DNA of 64,000 nucleotides from Cannabis sativa (GCF_029168945.1 NC_083604.1:43767686-43831685); one strand, 5' to 3'; shown: positions 20,388 to 32,941, counted from the stretch's first letter. The notes: a model not told the origin generated them from the letters alone. Program-made: numbers and translations.

Positions 20388-22727
20388 GTTCAGGGGTCTC
20401 GGATCCCGGTTATTTCAGTGCTGAGGGCTAGGGATTTACTATGCAATGGTTGTGTAGGATTTCTAGCGGTGGTATTTGACTCCAGCAGACCTGAAACATT
20501 TGGGCCTGAGGTAGTCCGGGTGGTGAAAGATTTTCTTGATGTGTTTCCCGAGGAATTGCCGGGATTGCCGCCACAGTGAGAGATTGACTTTGTAATTGAT
20601 TTGGCACCTGGAGTCGAACCTGTTTCTAAAGCTCCATATAGGATGGCTCTAGCAGAACTCAAGGAGCTTAAGTTACAACTCCAGGGGATGCTTGATATTG
20701 GGTTTATTCGACCCAGTGTATCGCCCTGGGGAGCTCCGTTTCTCTTTGTGAAAAAGAAAGATGGTTCCCTCAGAATGTTTATTGATTATCGGGAACTAAA
20801 TAAGTTGACGATTAAGAACAAGTACCCGTTGCCCAGGATCGATGGTCTGTTCGATCAACTTCAGGGAAAGACAGTGTTTTCGAAGATTGATTTACGGTCT
20901 GGTTATCATCAACTTAGAATTCGGGAGGAGGACATACCGAAGACTGCTTTTAGAACCAGATATGGGCACTATGAGTTTCTGGTAATGTCGTTCGGATTGA
21001 CTAATGCTCCTGCGGCTTTTATGGATCTCATGAATAGAGTATTCAAGGATTTCCTCGATAACTGCGTTATAGTGTTTATCGATGACATTCTTGTATACTC
21101 TCAGTCAGAAGAGGAGCACGAGCATCATCTTCGAATGGTGTTACAGCGACTTAGGGATCACAAGCTGTATGCCAAGTTCAAAAAGTGCGAATTCTGGTTG
21201 TCTGAAGTGTCCTTTCTGGGTCATATTGTCGGGAAGAATGGAATTATGGTGGATCCAAATAAGATAGAATCAGTGAAGCATTGGCCGAGGCCCAAGTCTG
21301 TGACAAAAGTTCGAAGCTTTCTCAGGTTAGCAGGGTATTATTGACGTTTCGTCGAAGGATTTTCTAAACTTTCTATGCCCCTAACCGAATTGACCAAGAA
21401 AAATCAGAGATTTGTGTGGTCAGATAAGTGTGAAACAAGCTTTCAGGAGTTGAAGCAACGTTTGATAACAGCTCCGGTGTTAGCTTTGCCATCAGATCAA
21501 GAGAAATTTGTTGTTTATTGTGATGCATCCAGACAGGGTCTGGGATGTGTTCTGATGCAAGCTGACAGAGTCATAGCCTATGCCTCTCGTCAATTGAAGG
21601 ATTATGAGCAGCGTTACCCAACTCATGATTTAGAGCTCGCTGCTGTGGTTTTTGCTTTAAAGATATGGCGACATTATCTTTACGGTGAAAAGTGTGAAAT
21701 TTATACTGATCATAAAAGTCTCAAATACTTTTTCACCCAGAAAGATCTGAATATGAGGCAGAGAAGGTGGTTGGAGTTAGTTAAAGACTACGATTGTGAA
21801 ATACTGTATCACCCCGGGAAAGCCAATGTTGTGGCCGATGCTTTAAGCAGAAAAGGTCCAGGCAAGTTTATACTACGATTATGATAGCTCCTCAACTAGC
21901 CTCAAAAATGGTTAGTGCAGGAATTGAGTTCGTGGTCGGGAAATTACATAATTTAACACTCCAATCTGATCTGTTGGAGAGAATCAGAAAGGCACAACTG
22001 GAAGATCCCGAGTTAGTTAAAGTTCGAGACGAAGAAGTGGCTGGTCGGCCTAGAGGCTTTTCAGTCTCGAGCAGTGGAATGTTGTTATATAAAGCTCGAG
22101 TTTGTGTTCCTGGTGTTGATGAGCTTAAGAAAGAAATATTGGATGAAGCTCACACCACGCCTTATTCGTTGCATCCGGGAACCACCAAGATGTATCAGGA
22201 TTTGAAACCCTACTTCTGGTGGTATGGGATGAAAAGAGATGTGGTGGATTATGTGTCCAAGTGCTTAACCTGCCAGCAGATTAAAGCTGAACATCAGAGG
22301 CCGGCAGGGTTATTGCAACCTTTAGTCCTACCAGAATGGAAGTGGGAGGACATTGCAATGGACTTCGTAACTGGTTTGCCTAGAACTACGGGGATGTATG
22401 ATTCTGTATGGGTCATCGTAGACAGATTCACAAAATCGGCTCACTTTCTACCAGTGAAAGTTACATATTCAGTGGATCAGTACGCTGAATTGTATGTGAA
22501 GGAGATAGTTCGTCTCCACAGAGCCCCTAAATCTATTTTGTCAGATAGGGATCAAAAGTTCACATCGAAATTTTGGGTGAGTCTTCAGAAGGCTATGGGT
22601 ACCAAGTTAAAGTTTAGTACAGCCTTTCACCCTCAGACTGATGGTCAGTCAGAAAGAACTATCCAGATTTTAGAAGACCTACTGCGAGCCTGTGTCATGG
22701 ACTTTGAGGGTTCATGGAGTAAGTACT
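20388..22727 (+). pseudogene. RT, RNase H and integrase of Gypsy-2, first segment
   Basis: The frame of gag continues with lesions. TGA at 20577-20579 stands for an Arg codon in [11 protein letters not shown] at 21342-21344 stands for an Arg in AGYYRRF. A one-base deletion near 21857-21861 (KGPG) shifts the frame until 21881 onward. Preserved motifs are [28 protein letters not shown], the HHCC region with CLTCQQIK, and integrase MDFVTGLP, SDRDQKF and SERTIQILED with all three acidic residues present. The segment ends where Copia-B enters, after SWSKY. Two of the stops are CGA-to-TGA changes, consistent with loss of methylated C. Confidence 0.87.
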
Positions 22728-24620
22728 TGTTGGAAATTATTTTACCAGGATCTTAGATCTACTCACAAGTATGTTTATTAACATCCTAAATAAGAACTTT
22801 CTAAAACGATAAATTAAACACATATAAAGTTTAAGAAACCTTACATTGGGTGCAGCGGAATTAAATGACTCCTTCCGTTCAGATATCTAACCCTTGAATC
22901 CTTTCTGTAGAAGAGTATTATCAAGATCTGAACCTGGATCTCTTTCTCTGAATCCTTGATGCTGAATCTCCTTTGCTGATGATCTTTCTTCACGATCTTC
23001 CTCACTATGATTGAGGTATTGCTTGATGTGTGTGGGCACTACTCTAATCACTAAAGTAATTTCGAAATTCAAAGGAAGAAGGAAGAGAGAGATAGGAGGC
23101 TAGAGAAGAGAGAGTGGAGGCTCAGGTTTTTCTGATTCAGAAAGTGTAATTTTCCTAAAGCCTTCACTATCTATTTATAGCATTCCACTAGGGTTAGATT
23201 TGAATTATATGGCATTAAAATAATGAAAAAATCAACTTAAAATACCTATAAAGGTGGCTGGCCATGGCTAGGTGGACTGGGCCTTGATTTTTGCAATTTT
23301 GCAATTTTAACACCTTTTGTATCTGATTTTCTCAAAAATACCAATTTCCTAATTCAATTATTTAAATGCCAATTCTAACTATTTAATAACTATAAATAAT
23401 TATTAAATAATATTGTCATTTATCATATTTATTAATTGAACCATACAAAGTATCATAATTAACAAATATGCCCCTATTAACTCTTTCTTTACAATTTCGC
23501 CCTTACTTAGTGAAAATTTCACAAATAAACATAGTCTAATTCGCTAATTATAATTGATTAATCAAAACCAATTACATGAGTCTTACAAACAATATTATCT
23601 CAACTAGTGGGGGGACCATAGGTCTATATAACCGAGCTTCCAATAAGTAGATCAAGAATTTAGCACTAAAATTCACTAACTTATTAATTCTTCGTTGAAT
23701 CCACGCATAGAACTTAGAATTGCACTCTCAGTATATAGAATGCTCTATATGTTCCACCATATAGACACATCATTAGTTATCCATTGTTATAATCCTAATG
23801 TGATCAATGATCCTCTATATGAATGATCTACACAGTAAAGGGATTAAATTACCGTAACACCCTACTATGTATTTTATCCTTAAAACACTTGACCCCGTAT
23901 AAATGATATTTCAGCTTATGTGAAATGATATCTCCACCATTTATTTTCGTTTGGTCAAGCTCGAAGGAAATCATCCTTTGCTTACTATTCGCCAGGTAGA
24001 AGCTATAGATTCCATGTTTATGCTAGCGCTCCCACTCAATTGCACTACCGTGTTCCCAAAAAGTATGTATCACCCTTACCTAAAAGTAGGCTTAACTAAA
24101 AATTTAAAGGAACACGAATAGCCTTTCAAGATTGAGCCTAATCATAACAGGATTAAGATCATTTGATCTAGGATCAACTTGGCGATATTGACTTGAATAG
24201 ATTTTACGGTAAGTTTAATTAAATCTAAGTCAAAGTTCAATATCGGTCCCTTCCGATGCATACTCCATGCATCCAACCTGAGCTTTACTTTAACCAATGT
24301 TCTGGAAAGAACATAGTATTTCTCCAAATACAAGTAAACTCTTGTTGTAGATTATCATATCAGTAAAACCCTGTGTCTGATAAATCTAGGAAACTTTATT
24401 CACATAGTCATGTTTACTTTCCAATGTGATGACAACACAATAAACATGATCAAGTATGTGAAAAGGGTTTAAGATGAATTTATAATTCAATTAGACAAGC
24501 AATTGATAAAGTGAGCCAAAACATACACAAATGAATGAAGAATACTTCTGTTTCTTTATTGATGTTGAATAAAATAGATTACATTGAAATGGAGTTTTAT
24601 TTAGGGCATAAAACCTAACA
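22728..24620 (-). repeat. 3' LTR of Copia-B
   Basis: On the plus strand it starts TGTTGGAAATT and ends AAAACCTAACA. It pairs with 31050-32941. A TATA-like GCTATAAATAG (minus strand) lies at about 23171-23181. The short frame at 22887-23072 recurs in the other LTR and has no protein character. Confidence 0.92.
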
Positions 24621-24635
24621 AACTCCCACTTGCAC
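24621..24635 (-). other. polypurine tract of Copia-B
   Basis: Minus-strand GTGCAAGTGGGAGTT abuts the 3' LTR, nearly the same as the Copia-A tract at 8901-8915. Confidence 0.78.
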
Positions 24636-24649
24636 TAATATAAAACTAA

Positions 24650-24901
24650 TTAGTACATATCAATTAATCCTAAATTCTGACGGTGCTTTTCAAAGGCTGT
24701 CACGGCCAAGACTTTGGTAAATGGATCAGACAGGTTGTCCTCTGTGTCAACTTTCTCAACTAGTACATCCCCTCTTGCCACGTATTCTCTGATAATGTGA
24801 TACTTCCTTTCAATGTGTTTTCTTCTCTTGTGGCTTCGAGGTTCTTTACTGTTTGCTATTGCTCCATTGTTATCACAGAGTAGTACCAGAGGCTTTTCCA
24901 T
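24650..24901 (-). CDS. RNase H C-terminal end (Copia-B pol)
   Basis: This 83-residue frame is the end of pol, shifted from the frame before it. It has LLCDNNGAIANSKEPRSHKR, then KHIERKYHIIREYV and DTEDNLSDPFTK, which is the standard copia RNase H end. It stops 14 bp before the polypurine tract. A one-base loss near 24950-24975 (between EAEYIA and KELVWLRKF) separates it from the upstream frame. The Met is not a real start. Confidence 0.85.
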   Translation of the reverse strand: MEKPLVLLCDNNGAIANSKEPRSHKRRKHIERKYHIIREYVARGDVLVEKVDTEDNLSDPFTKVLAVTAFEKHRQNLGLIDMY

Positions 24902-24936
24902 TCCAGGAACAACTCCTATGCTGGTGAAGAACTTTC

Positions 24937-26145
24937 TTAGCCAAACAAGTTCTTTAGCAGCTTCGACGTCGCTATGTATTCGGCTTCCATAGTTGAGTCC
25001 GATATCGAGGTTTGTTTAGCACTTCTCCAAACCATCGCTCCACCCCCAAGAGTAAACACCATCCCAGATGTAGATTTCCTGTCTTCAAGACTTGCCTGGA
25101 AATCTAAATCAGTGTAGCCTATGGGATTTAAAGCACCACCCTTGTAGACTAACACAAGATTCCTTGTACTCTTTAAGTATTTCAGAATATACTTAACTGC
25201 ATTCCAATGTTCTTGTCTTGGATTAGACTGATACCTGCTCACGATTCCAACAGCATAACATATGTCAGGTCTAGTGCATAACATTGCATACATTAGACTT
25301 CCAACTGCAGAGGCATAGGGAATATTTGCCATGTCCTCTATCTCTTGAGGATCAGTCGGTGACTGTTCCTTATATAGACGAATACCAAATCTAGAGGGCA
25401 TGTTTGCCCCATTGGCATTGTTCATGAAGAATCTCTCTAAGACTTTGTCTATGTAGGCTGTTTGAGAGAGAGCAAGGGATTTGTTCTTCCGGTTTCTGAT
25501 AATCTGAATACCAAGAACATAGGCTGCTTCACCCAAATCTTTCATTTCGAATTGAGTGTTGAGCCATTCCTTAATGTGAGTCATTTTCTTGACATTGTTT
25601 CCAATGATCAAAATGTCATCAACATAAAGGACCAGGAATACTACTATTTGGTCTTCCTTGAGTTGGTAAACACAAGGTTCATCTTCATTCTGAAGAAAGC
25701 CGTAGGTCTTGATGATTTCATCAAACCTCTTGTTCCATGAGCGAGAAGCTTGCTTAAGTCCATAGATAGACCTGTTGAACTTGCAAACTTTCTTTTCCTG
25801 CCCAGGAAGAACATAACCTTCTAGTTGCTCCGTATAGATGGTTTCTTCAAGTACCCCATTAAGGAAGGCAGTCTTGACATCCATTTGCCAGATTTCATAA
25901 TCGAAAGCAGCAGCTATGGAGAGAAGAATTCGAATGGATTTGAGCATGGCAACAGGACTAAAAGTTTCCTCATAGTCCACGCCTTCTCTTTGGGTATAAC
26001 CCTTGGCTAAAAGTCTAGCTTTAAAAGTTTCGATTTCGCCTCCAGCTCCTCTTTTCTTCTTGTAAACCCACTTGCATCCTATCGGATGATAGTCGTCAGG
26101 TGCGTCTACATATTCCCAGACTTTGTTCTTTTTCATGGAATCCAT
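24937..26145 (-). CDS. reverse transcriptase and RNase H (Copia-B pol)
   Basis: This 402-residue frame begins MDSMKKNKVWEYV, the conserved copia RT N-terminus. It includes FKARLLAKGYTQREGVDYEE, WQMDVKTAFLNG, SIYGLKQASRSWN and the catalytic VLYVDDILIIGN. RNase H follows with GYTDLDFQ, DRKSTSGMVFTLGGGA and STMEAEYIA. It is in the same frame as the ORF before it and is separated only by a TAA at 26167-26169, so the start is artificial. The frame ends at a frameshift within RNase H. Confidence 0.9.
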   Translation of the reverse strand: MDSMKKNKVWEYVDAPDDYHPIGCKWVYKKKRGAGGEIETFKARLLAKGYTQREGVDYEETFSPVAMLKSIRILLSIAAAFDYEIWQMDVKTAFLNGVLEETIYTEQLEGYVLPGQEKKVCKFNRSIYGLKQASRSWNKRFDEIIKTYGFLQNEDEPCVYQLKEDQIVVFLVLYVDDILIIGNNVKKMTHIKEWLNTQFEMKDLGEAAYVLGIQIIRNRKNKSLALSQTAYIDKVLERFFMNNANGANMPSRFGIRLYKEQSPTDPQEIEDMANIPYASAVGSLMYAMLCTRPDICYAVGIVSRYQSNPRQEHWNAVKYILKYLKSTRNLVLVYKGGALNPIGYTDLDFQASLEDRKSTSGMVFTLGGGAMVWRSAKQTSISDSTMEAEYIATSKLLKNLFG

Positions 26146-26166
26146 TCCGGCTGACCATCGTTTCCG

Positions 26167-28047
26167 TTACGGAATAGCCATTGCCTGTTTATAGGTTAAT
26201 GGATCGTCATCAATACCGTCACCTACGACCATATTGATTTCACCATCCAAGCCATAACGAGCAGGTTTTGTTGAAACCCTCCCACTACGACGAGGTACGG
26301 TTGTCTTCTGAACAGAAACTTTAGTAGTAGATTTCTCAGTTTGTTCAACTGAGGGAGTGGGATCGTCTTCTTCACGAGTGGAAGAGGACGGAACATTGGA
26401 AGGACTTATATCTGATAGCAATTCCTCTAGAACAACTTTACTTTTCGGTTTGTAGTCTTTAATATAGTTCTCTTCAAGGAAAGTAGCATTTGTAGAAACA
26501 AACACTTTATTATCCTTGTGACTATAGAATAGTCCACCCCTAGTTTCTTTAGAATTTCCGACAAACATGCATACTTCGGTACGTGATTCAAGTTTGCCTT
26601 CTTTCTTTCTTAAGACATGAGCAGGGCACCCCCAAATTCTGTAATGGCGTAAACTAGGTGTTCGACCATTCCAAAGTTCGACGGGTGTCTTAGGGACTGC
26701 TTTAGATGGAACAACATTTAGAATGTCATTTGCCATCTGTATAGCATATCCCCAGAAGGACGTAGACAGAGTTGAATAACTCAGCATAAACCTAACCATT
26801 TCCAAAAGAGTGTGATTTCTTCTTTCTGCAACTCCATTTTGTTGTGGAGTTGCTGGGGCAGTGTATTGGGATTCAATTCCAAGTTCAATTAAATGATCTT
26901 TGAACTGCATATCCATATATTCTCCACCCCTATCAGTTCGCAAGATCTTTAATGATTTACCTAATTGGTTTTGGGCCAAAGCATGAAACTCCTGAAACTT
27001 TTCAAACGTTTCAGATTTCTTTTGCATTAGGTAAAGAAAACTATATCTAGAAAAATCGTCAATGAAAGTGACAAAATACTCATAACCACCTCGGGCTTTG
27101 ACATTCAAAGGTCCGCAGACATCGGAATGCACTAACCCTAGAGGGATTTTGGCACGCTCTCCCTTTGCAGAGAAAGAACGTTTAGTCATTTTTCCTTCTA
27201 GGCAAGACTCGCATACTGGCAGTTCACCTAAGACGACATTTTTCAATGGACCGTCTTTGGTGAGCCTATTGAGTCTATCAAAGCCTATATGACCTAAACG
27301 TAAATGCCATAGATAAGTTTGATCATCATTATCAATCTCTTTTCTTTTTAGGTTTCTAGGTCTAGCTACACTGAAAAGTTCACTATTTAGTGAGATTTGA
27401 GTACTCGGTCTTAAAACATAAAGCCCTTGTTCCATTATAGCAACACATATTTGAAATCCATTACGAGAAATTGAACAATTTGTACTCGAAAAATTCAATA
27501 TATAAGATTGTGTTTGCAAACATGAGACACTAATCAAGTTTCTACTAAAGTTTGGAATAAATAAAACATTTTCTAAAATTAAAAATCTTTGTTGAAACTT
27601 GATGCGGGCTTTTCCTCTAGCTTTGACCGATACTAATTCGCCATTGCCAACTTTAAGCTGTAACTCTCCTGGAAGCAGATTTTCCCAAGTTTCAAGCAAC
27701 TGCAGTGAAGAACATACATGGCTAGTAGACCCAGAATCAACAATCCAGATGGATTTGTCGTTCTCTAAAACACATGATTCAAAGACAAAAGCATTACCTT
27801 CGTTTGAATTGTTTAGAAGCCTGGGACATCGTTCTTCATGATGACCCTTTCCATTACAATTCGAACATAGAAGATTATGTCTGATAATTGTACTTGAAGA
27901 AGCAGTTTTGCTAGATCCTTCATACCTAGTCCTTTTCCTTCGATTGATTGCAAACCCAGGGGGACCCATTGCAATCAAGTTCCGTTCATGGGCTCGTAAT
28001 TCTGCTTCGAGCTTGTCCATGTCGGAGGAGTTAGAATTGTTGATCAT
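26167..28047 (-). CDS. gag C-terminus, protease and integrase (Copia-B)
   Basis: This 626-residue frame begins inside gag (DKLEAELRAHERNLI). It has a zinc knuckle CSNCNGKGHHEERC near residue 60 and the protease active site WIVDSGSTSHVC near 100. The GAG-pre-integrase region has YLWHLRLGHIGFDRL and CESCLEGK. The integrase core has Asp in LVHSDVCGPL, Asp in RTDRGGEY and Glu in GVAERRNHTLLEM, so all three acidic residues are present. A Ser/Thr/Glu-rich linker with PRRSGRV precedes RT. It ends at TAA 26167. Confidence 0.9.
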   Translation of the reverse strand: MINNSNSSDMDKLEAELRAHERNLIAMGPPGFAINRRKRTRYEGSSKTASSSTIIRHNLLCSNCNGKGHHEERCPRLLNNSNEGNAFVFESCVLENDKSIWIVDSGSTSHVCSSLQLLETWENLLPGELQLKVGNGELVSVKARGKARIKFQQRFLILENVLFIPNFSRNLISVSCLQTQSYILNFSSTNCSISRNGFQICVAIMEQGLYVLRPSTQISLNSELFSVARPRNLKRKEIDNDDQTYLWHLRLGHIGFDRLNRLTKDGPLKNVVLGELPVCESCLEGKMTKRSFSAKGERAKIPLGLVHSDVCGPLNVKARGGYEYFVTFIDDFSRYSFLYLMQKKSETFEKFQEFHALAQNQLGKSLKILRTDRGGEYMDMQFKDHLIELGIESQYTAPATPQQNGVAERRNHTLLEMVRFMLSYSTLSTSFWGYAIQMANDILNVVPSKAVPKTPVELWNGRTPSLRHYRIWGCPAHVLRKKEGKLESRTEVCMFVGNSKETRGGLFYSHKDNKVFVSTNATFLEENYIKDYKPKSKVVLEELLSDISPSNVPSSSTREEDDPTPSVEQTEKSTTKVSVQKTTVPRRSGRVSTKPARYGLDGEINMVVGDGIDDDPLTYKQAMAIP

Positions 28048-28329
28048 GTAAGAGATAACAAATTCATTATACTCCGGAGGAAGACTATTAAGGATAAGTT
28101 GGACCCATTATTCTCTTGATAAATCAATTCCTAGTAGATTTGCCTTTTGGAACTTCAGATTCATCATCAACAGGTGCGAAGTAATGCAACTACCAGGATG
28201 CATTTTCACACTATAGAGTTCTTTTGCTAAGATAGTAACTAAGAGAGGATCGGGGTGAGGGTTATTCATAATGACACTACAACACATCAATAAAACAGAA
28301 GTAAGGTTTTGGCTCATAAATTCATACAC
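28048..28329 (-). pseudogene. gag N-terminal remnant of Copia-B
   Basis: This short frame reads into the next one through a nonsense codon (TAA at 28108-28110, within LSRE*WVQLIL). It contains HPGSCITSHLL and LGIDLSRE, which resemble the copia gag UBN2-type region. The usual first hundred or so gag residues are not recognisable upstream, so gag is probably truncated by an internal deletion. Copia-A sequence around 6290-6360 matches the DNA just upstream of this frame. Confidence 0.65.
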
Positions 28330-31034
28330 AATTTAGAAAATAACAAGTAATGACATATGTTATAGAAATACTAAATCTAACATAGTTTATTCTCCAAGGT
28401 ATTTCAACAAACTGATACAGTGTCCCGTTTAGGCGAGAGTCAAAGCATCATCCATTGAATAGAGTTGTCAGCTCATCTAAAATGATAACCATTCTAGCAA
28501 CCTTTTATTCGATCAAGATTGGAATTCAGCGTTGTCCCGTTTAGGCGAGAGTCAAGGCAATTCTATCTTATGAGCTTCCACCATTGTTTCATAACTTGCA
28601 AGTCAAGTATGGTCGCCACCATTAGGGTGATCTTTACCATACAAAACACTTACAAATTACTTATCATGCGAGGTTAAACGGTGCGAAATTGCCAATGAAC
28701 GTTCCTCCATTAGGGAGGATTACTCACTAAAACAAACGCGGTGTAAAATCCACAATGGAGATCGAATGTCTCTTGATTAAAAGCTCATTATTTAAAAAAT
28801 AATATATGTATTTTGTATAATCATTTAAATTCGATATTATAATAATGAAAAATTACAAACTAAAGTTGGTTTAAATAAAAAATCAACTTTAATTAATTTT
28901 CAATTATTATTTAAATTGAAAAATAAATTCAAATAAATATCGAACAAGTTCCATAATATAATAATGAAAAATTACAAATCAAAATTGATTTAAATAAAAA
29001 ATCAACTTTAATTAATTTTCAATTATTAATTAAATTCAAAAAATAAATTTGAATAAAAATGGAACAAATTTGAAAATATCTTGTTTAAGTTATTTTAGAA
29101 GAATCTAAAAAATCAACTTAAATATCTTTCAAATCAGATTTAATTAAATTTAAAATTAAGTTGTAACCACTTAATTTTGAAGATATTCCATTTTAAGTTA
29201 ATATTCGAAAAGATATTAACCTAAAAATATCTAAAATATTCCATTTTAAGTTAATATTCGAAAAGATATTAACTTAAAAAAATATCTAAAGAATCTTAAT
29301 AACCAATGCCTAAAATTCCTCAACTTAATTTTGAAATTTTGAATTCAAAAGATATTCAGATTTAAGTTGGTTAGTTGTAGATAACTAAATATCAACTTAA
29401 ATAGGAATATTTAATGAAAAATTTAAATTAAGTTCCAGAAAGAATCTAGATGGTTATTATTCTATATTTAATTAAATACAAGAAAATACATATAGTTTAG
29501 CTTAGAATATACAATTCTTTAAACTATGATTTTCTAAATTAATTTCAAAATAAATGAAATTAATTATGTTGCTAATCAATTTTAATTAGGTTAAACTAGT
29601 GTAATTAACCTAGTACAGTCATTCAAATCAGGCAAATGGGCCTTCACAATTGGGGTGGTTCATGTGAGGGGGTGCTGGGTTCAGTATGTCGTACCCACTT
29701 CTATGGCTCCCAACTCTCACACAAGGCCCAAAAGAGAGGAATTTAACCTTAATAAGAACAACTGTTATTAATTGAATAGGCCCAAAAACTAAATGGGCCT
29801 AAATAAATTCTATCAAGAACTATGATAATTTATTTAGCAACAACAACCTATATGCATCTATAATAAAATTAAACACATAGGCTCACACAGGCACACTTTG
29901 GATGAGTCCTATCATGTTGCTAGGTCATACACAGATGAAAGAAGATTGTAAATTATACCTGTTACAAATTATTATCTTGACCAAGGGAGCCATCAGATCA
30001 TTAGATCTGGCAAAAGGTAACCATGGCTATTTGCAATCAAGTAATAATAGGTTTTGAAAACTTACACACAAGTTAAAACACATACTCCTGCAACAAGGTT
30101 AGTTGGATAGTTGGATGTAGGATTTATTTAATTTTAAATTAAATATTTAATTTCGAAAATAATGAATTAAATAAAAAAAAATTTCGAAAAATTTAAAAAA
30201 AAATTGAAAAATTCGAAAATTAAAAAAAAAATTAAAATTAAACCTACAATTTTTGAAAAATTAGGTTTCAACCAACCAAAATATCATTTCAAAAATTTGC
30301 TAACTACTTTTAAATTTTAAATGTTATTTTATAAATAAAAAATTAGAAAAGATAAATAAAAATCTTTTTCAAATTTTAAATGTAATTTAAATAAATAAAA
30401 TAACAAAATTTAAAAAATTAGCAAAATATCTTATATCATTTAAAAATTACATGATTATAAATATCTTATTTTTAAATTTAAAATAAGATAAGATATAATC
30501 AAATTTTAAAATAAGATAGATATTTTAAGCAAGAAGATAGATACTAATTCTATTCAAATTCAAATTACACTAATATCTTGAATTAAATTTAAAAAATATT
30601 AAATTAATTCAAAATGATAATTAGAATTGAATTAGGAATAGTGATAGTATAAATACAAAACTATACCAAAAATCGGAAGTTAATTCCATGAAAAAGTATG
30701 AAAAATCGAAGAAAAACAAAAAAAAATCGAAACTGTACGGACAGATTTGCGATTGCAGGAAAATATCAGCACAGCCCCGATTTTTTTAAATCTTCAAAAA
30801 ATCATAACTAATTCAAATAAAATCCAAATTAAGTTATGTAAAAGGCTAACTTGCTTAATTTTTTCCATACTATCCAATAAAAATAATTCCAGAGATGAAA
30901 TCGTTATTTTTCACGAAAATTTCACAAACATCAATCAATCATCAACTAACACTCAATACAACATGATACCATCCAAAGAACATACAAACAATCGTTTTAA
31001 AGTCCAAATTTCGTGCAAGTAAATCAATTACCAT
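28330..31034 (-). other. long non-coding leader of Copia-B
   Basis: About 2.7 kb, mostly AT-rich. On the minus strand it holds the CTCTCGCCTAAACGGGAC phrase twice (28422-28439 and 28534-28551) and two CTAAT-loop hairpins (28617-28629 and 28703-28719). A block at about 29620-29760 is shared with Copia-A and Copia-C. The region at about 30150-30250 is nearly pure A/T. The frame at 30747-31022 on the plus strand shows no recognisable protein. The GC-rich hairpin island seen in Copia-A and Copia-C is absent; only the flanking TGTCCGTACAG remains at about 30737. Confidence 0.55.
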
Positions 31035-31047
31035 GGCTCTGAGGCCA
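31035..31047 (-). other. primer-binding site of Copia-B
   Basis: Minus-strand TGGCCTCAGAGCC, two bases from the LTR end at 31050. It is a diverged initiator tRNA-Met complement, similar to the Copia-A site. Confidence 0.78.
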
Positions 31048-31049
31048 GT

Positions 31050-32941
31050 TGTTGGAAATTATTTTACCAGGATCTTAGATCTACTCACAAGTATGTTTAT
31101 TAACATCCTAAATAAGAACTTTCTAAACGATAAATTAAACACATATAAAGTTTAAGAAACCTTACATTGGGTGCAGCGGAATTAAATGACTCCTCCCGTT
31201 CAGATCTCTAACCCTTGAATCCTTTCTGTAGCAGAGTATTATCAAGATCTGAACCTGGATCTCTTTCTCTGAATCCTTGATGCTGAATCTTCTTTGCTGA
31301 TGATCTTTCTTCACGATCTTCCTCACTATGATTGAGGTATTGCTTGATGTGTGTGGGCACTACTCTAATCACTAAAGTAATTTCGAAATTCAAAGGAAGA
31401 AGGAAGAGAGAGAGTGGAGGCTAGAGAAGAGAGAGTGGAGGGTCAGGTTTTTCTGATTCAGAAAGTGTAATTTTCCTGAAGCCTTCACTATCTATTTATA
31501 GCATTCCACTAGGGTTAGATTTGAATTATATGGCATTAAAATAATGAAAAAATCAACTTAAAATACCTATAAAGGTGGCCGGCCATGGCTAGGTGGACTG
31601 GGCCTTGATTTTTGCAATTTTGGAATTTTAACACCTTTTGTATCTGATTTTCTCAAAAATGCCAATTTCCTAATTCAATCATTTAAATGCCAATTCTAAC
31701 TATTTAATAACTATAAATAATTATTAAATAATATTGTCATTTATCATATTTATTAATTGAACCATACAAAGTATCATAATTAACAAATATGCCCCTATTA
31801 ACTCTTTCTTTACAATTTCGCCCGTACTTAGTGAAAATTTCACAAATAGACATAGTCTAATTCGTGAATTATAATTGATTAATCAAAACCAATTACATGA
31901 GTCTTACAAACAATATTATCTCAACTAGTGGGGGGACCATGGGTCTATATAACCGAGCTTCCAATAAGTAGATCAAGAATTTAGCACTAAAATTCACTAA
32001 CTTATTAATTCTTCGTTGAATCCACGCATAGAACTTAGAATTGCACTCTCAGTATATAGAATGCTCTATATGTTCCACCATATAGACACATCATTAGTTA
32101 TCCATTGTTATAATCCTAATGTGATCAATGATCCTCTATATGAATGATCTACACAGTAAAGGGATTAAATTACCGTAACACCCTACTATGTATTTTATCC
32201 TTAAAACACTTGACCCCGTATAAATGATATTTCAGCTTATGTGAAATGAGATCTCCACCATTTATTTTCGTTTGGTCAAGCTCGAAGGAAATCATCCTTT
32301 GCTTACTATTCGCCAGGTAGAAGCTATAGATTCTATGTTTATGCTAGCGCTCCCACTCAATTGCACTACCGTGTTCCCAAAAAGTATGTATCACCCTGAC
32401 CTAAAAGTAGGCTTAACTAACAATTCAAAGGAACACGAATAGCCTTTCAAGATTAAGCCTAATCATAATAGGATTAAGATCATTTGATCTAGGATCAACT
32501 TGTCGATATTGACTTGAATAGATTTTACGGTAAGTTTAATTAAATCTAAGTCAAAGTTCAATATCGGTCCCTTCCGATGCATACTCCATGCATCCAACCT
32601 GAGCTTTACTTTAACCAATGTTCTTGAAAGAACATAGTATTTCTCCAAATACAAGTAAACTCTTGTTGTAGATTATCATATCAGTAACATCCTGTGTCTG
32701 ATAAATCTAGGAAACTTTATTCACATAGTCATGTTTACTTTCCAATGTGATGACAGCACAATAAACATGATCAAGTATGTGAAAAGGGTTTAAGATGAAT
32801 TTATAAATCAATTAGACAAGCAATTGATAAAGTGAGCCAAAACATACACAAATGAATGAAAAATACTTCTGTTTCTTTATTGATGTTGAATAAAATAGAT
32901 TACATTGAAATGGAGTTTTATTTAGGGCATAAAACCTAACA
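31050..32941 (-). repeat. 5' LTR of Copia-B
   Basis: This 1892-bp repeat matches 22728-24620. A TATA-like CTATAAATAG (minus strand) lies at about 31492-31501. It is bordered on the right by the second copy of the GTACT target duplication. Confidence 0.92.

Larger units (their letters stand above)
22728..32941 (-). mobile_element. Copia-B, complete Ty1/copia element (Angela/Tork-like)
   Basis: This 10.2-kb element has two full LTRs of about 1.89 kb (22728-24620 and 31050-32941), which differ only at scattered single bases where I compared them. It also has a primer-binding site, a long leader, gag-pol and a polypurine tract. The GTACT target duplication is intact on both sides, so it is a single clean insertion, and young relative to its host Gypsy-2. 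The coding order protease-integrase-RT-RNase H is Ty1/copia. LTR length and RT/integrase wording resemble the Angela/Tork group; the exact clade is an inference. Confidence 0.92.

Noticed and set aside
26167..26169. programmed readthrough between integrase and RT in Copia-B
   Set aside because: The TAA lies in the ordinary copia linker, where relatives are open, and other plain lesions are present (28108, about 24960); decay is simpler.
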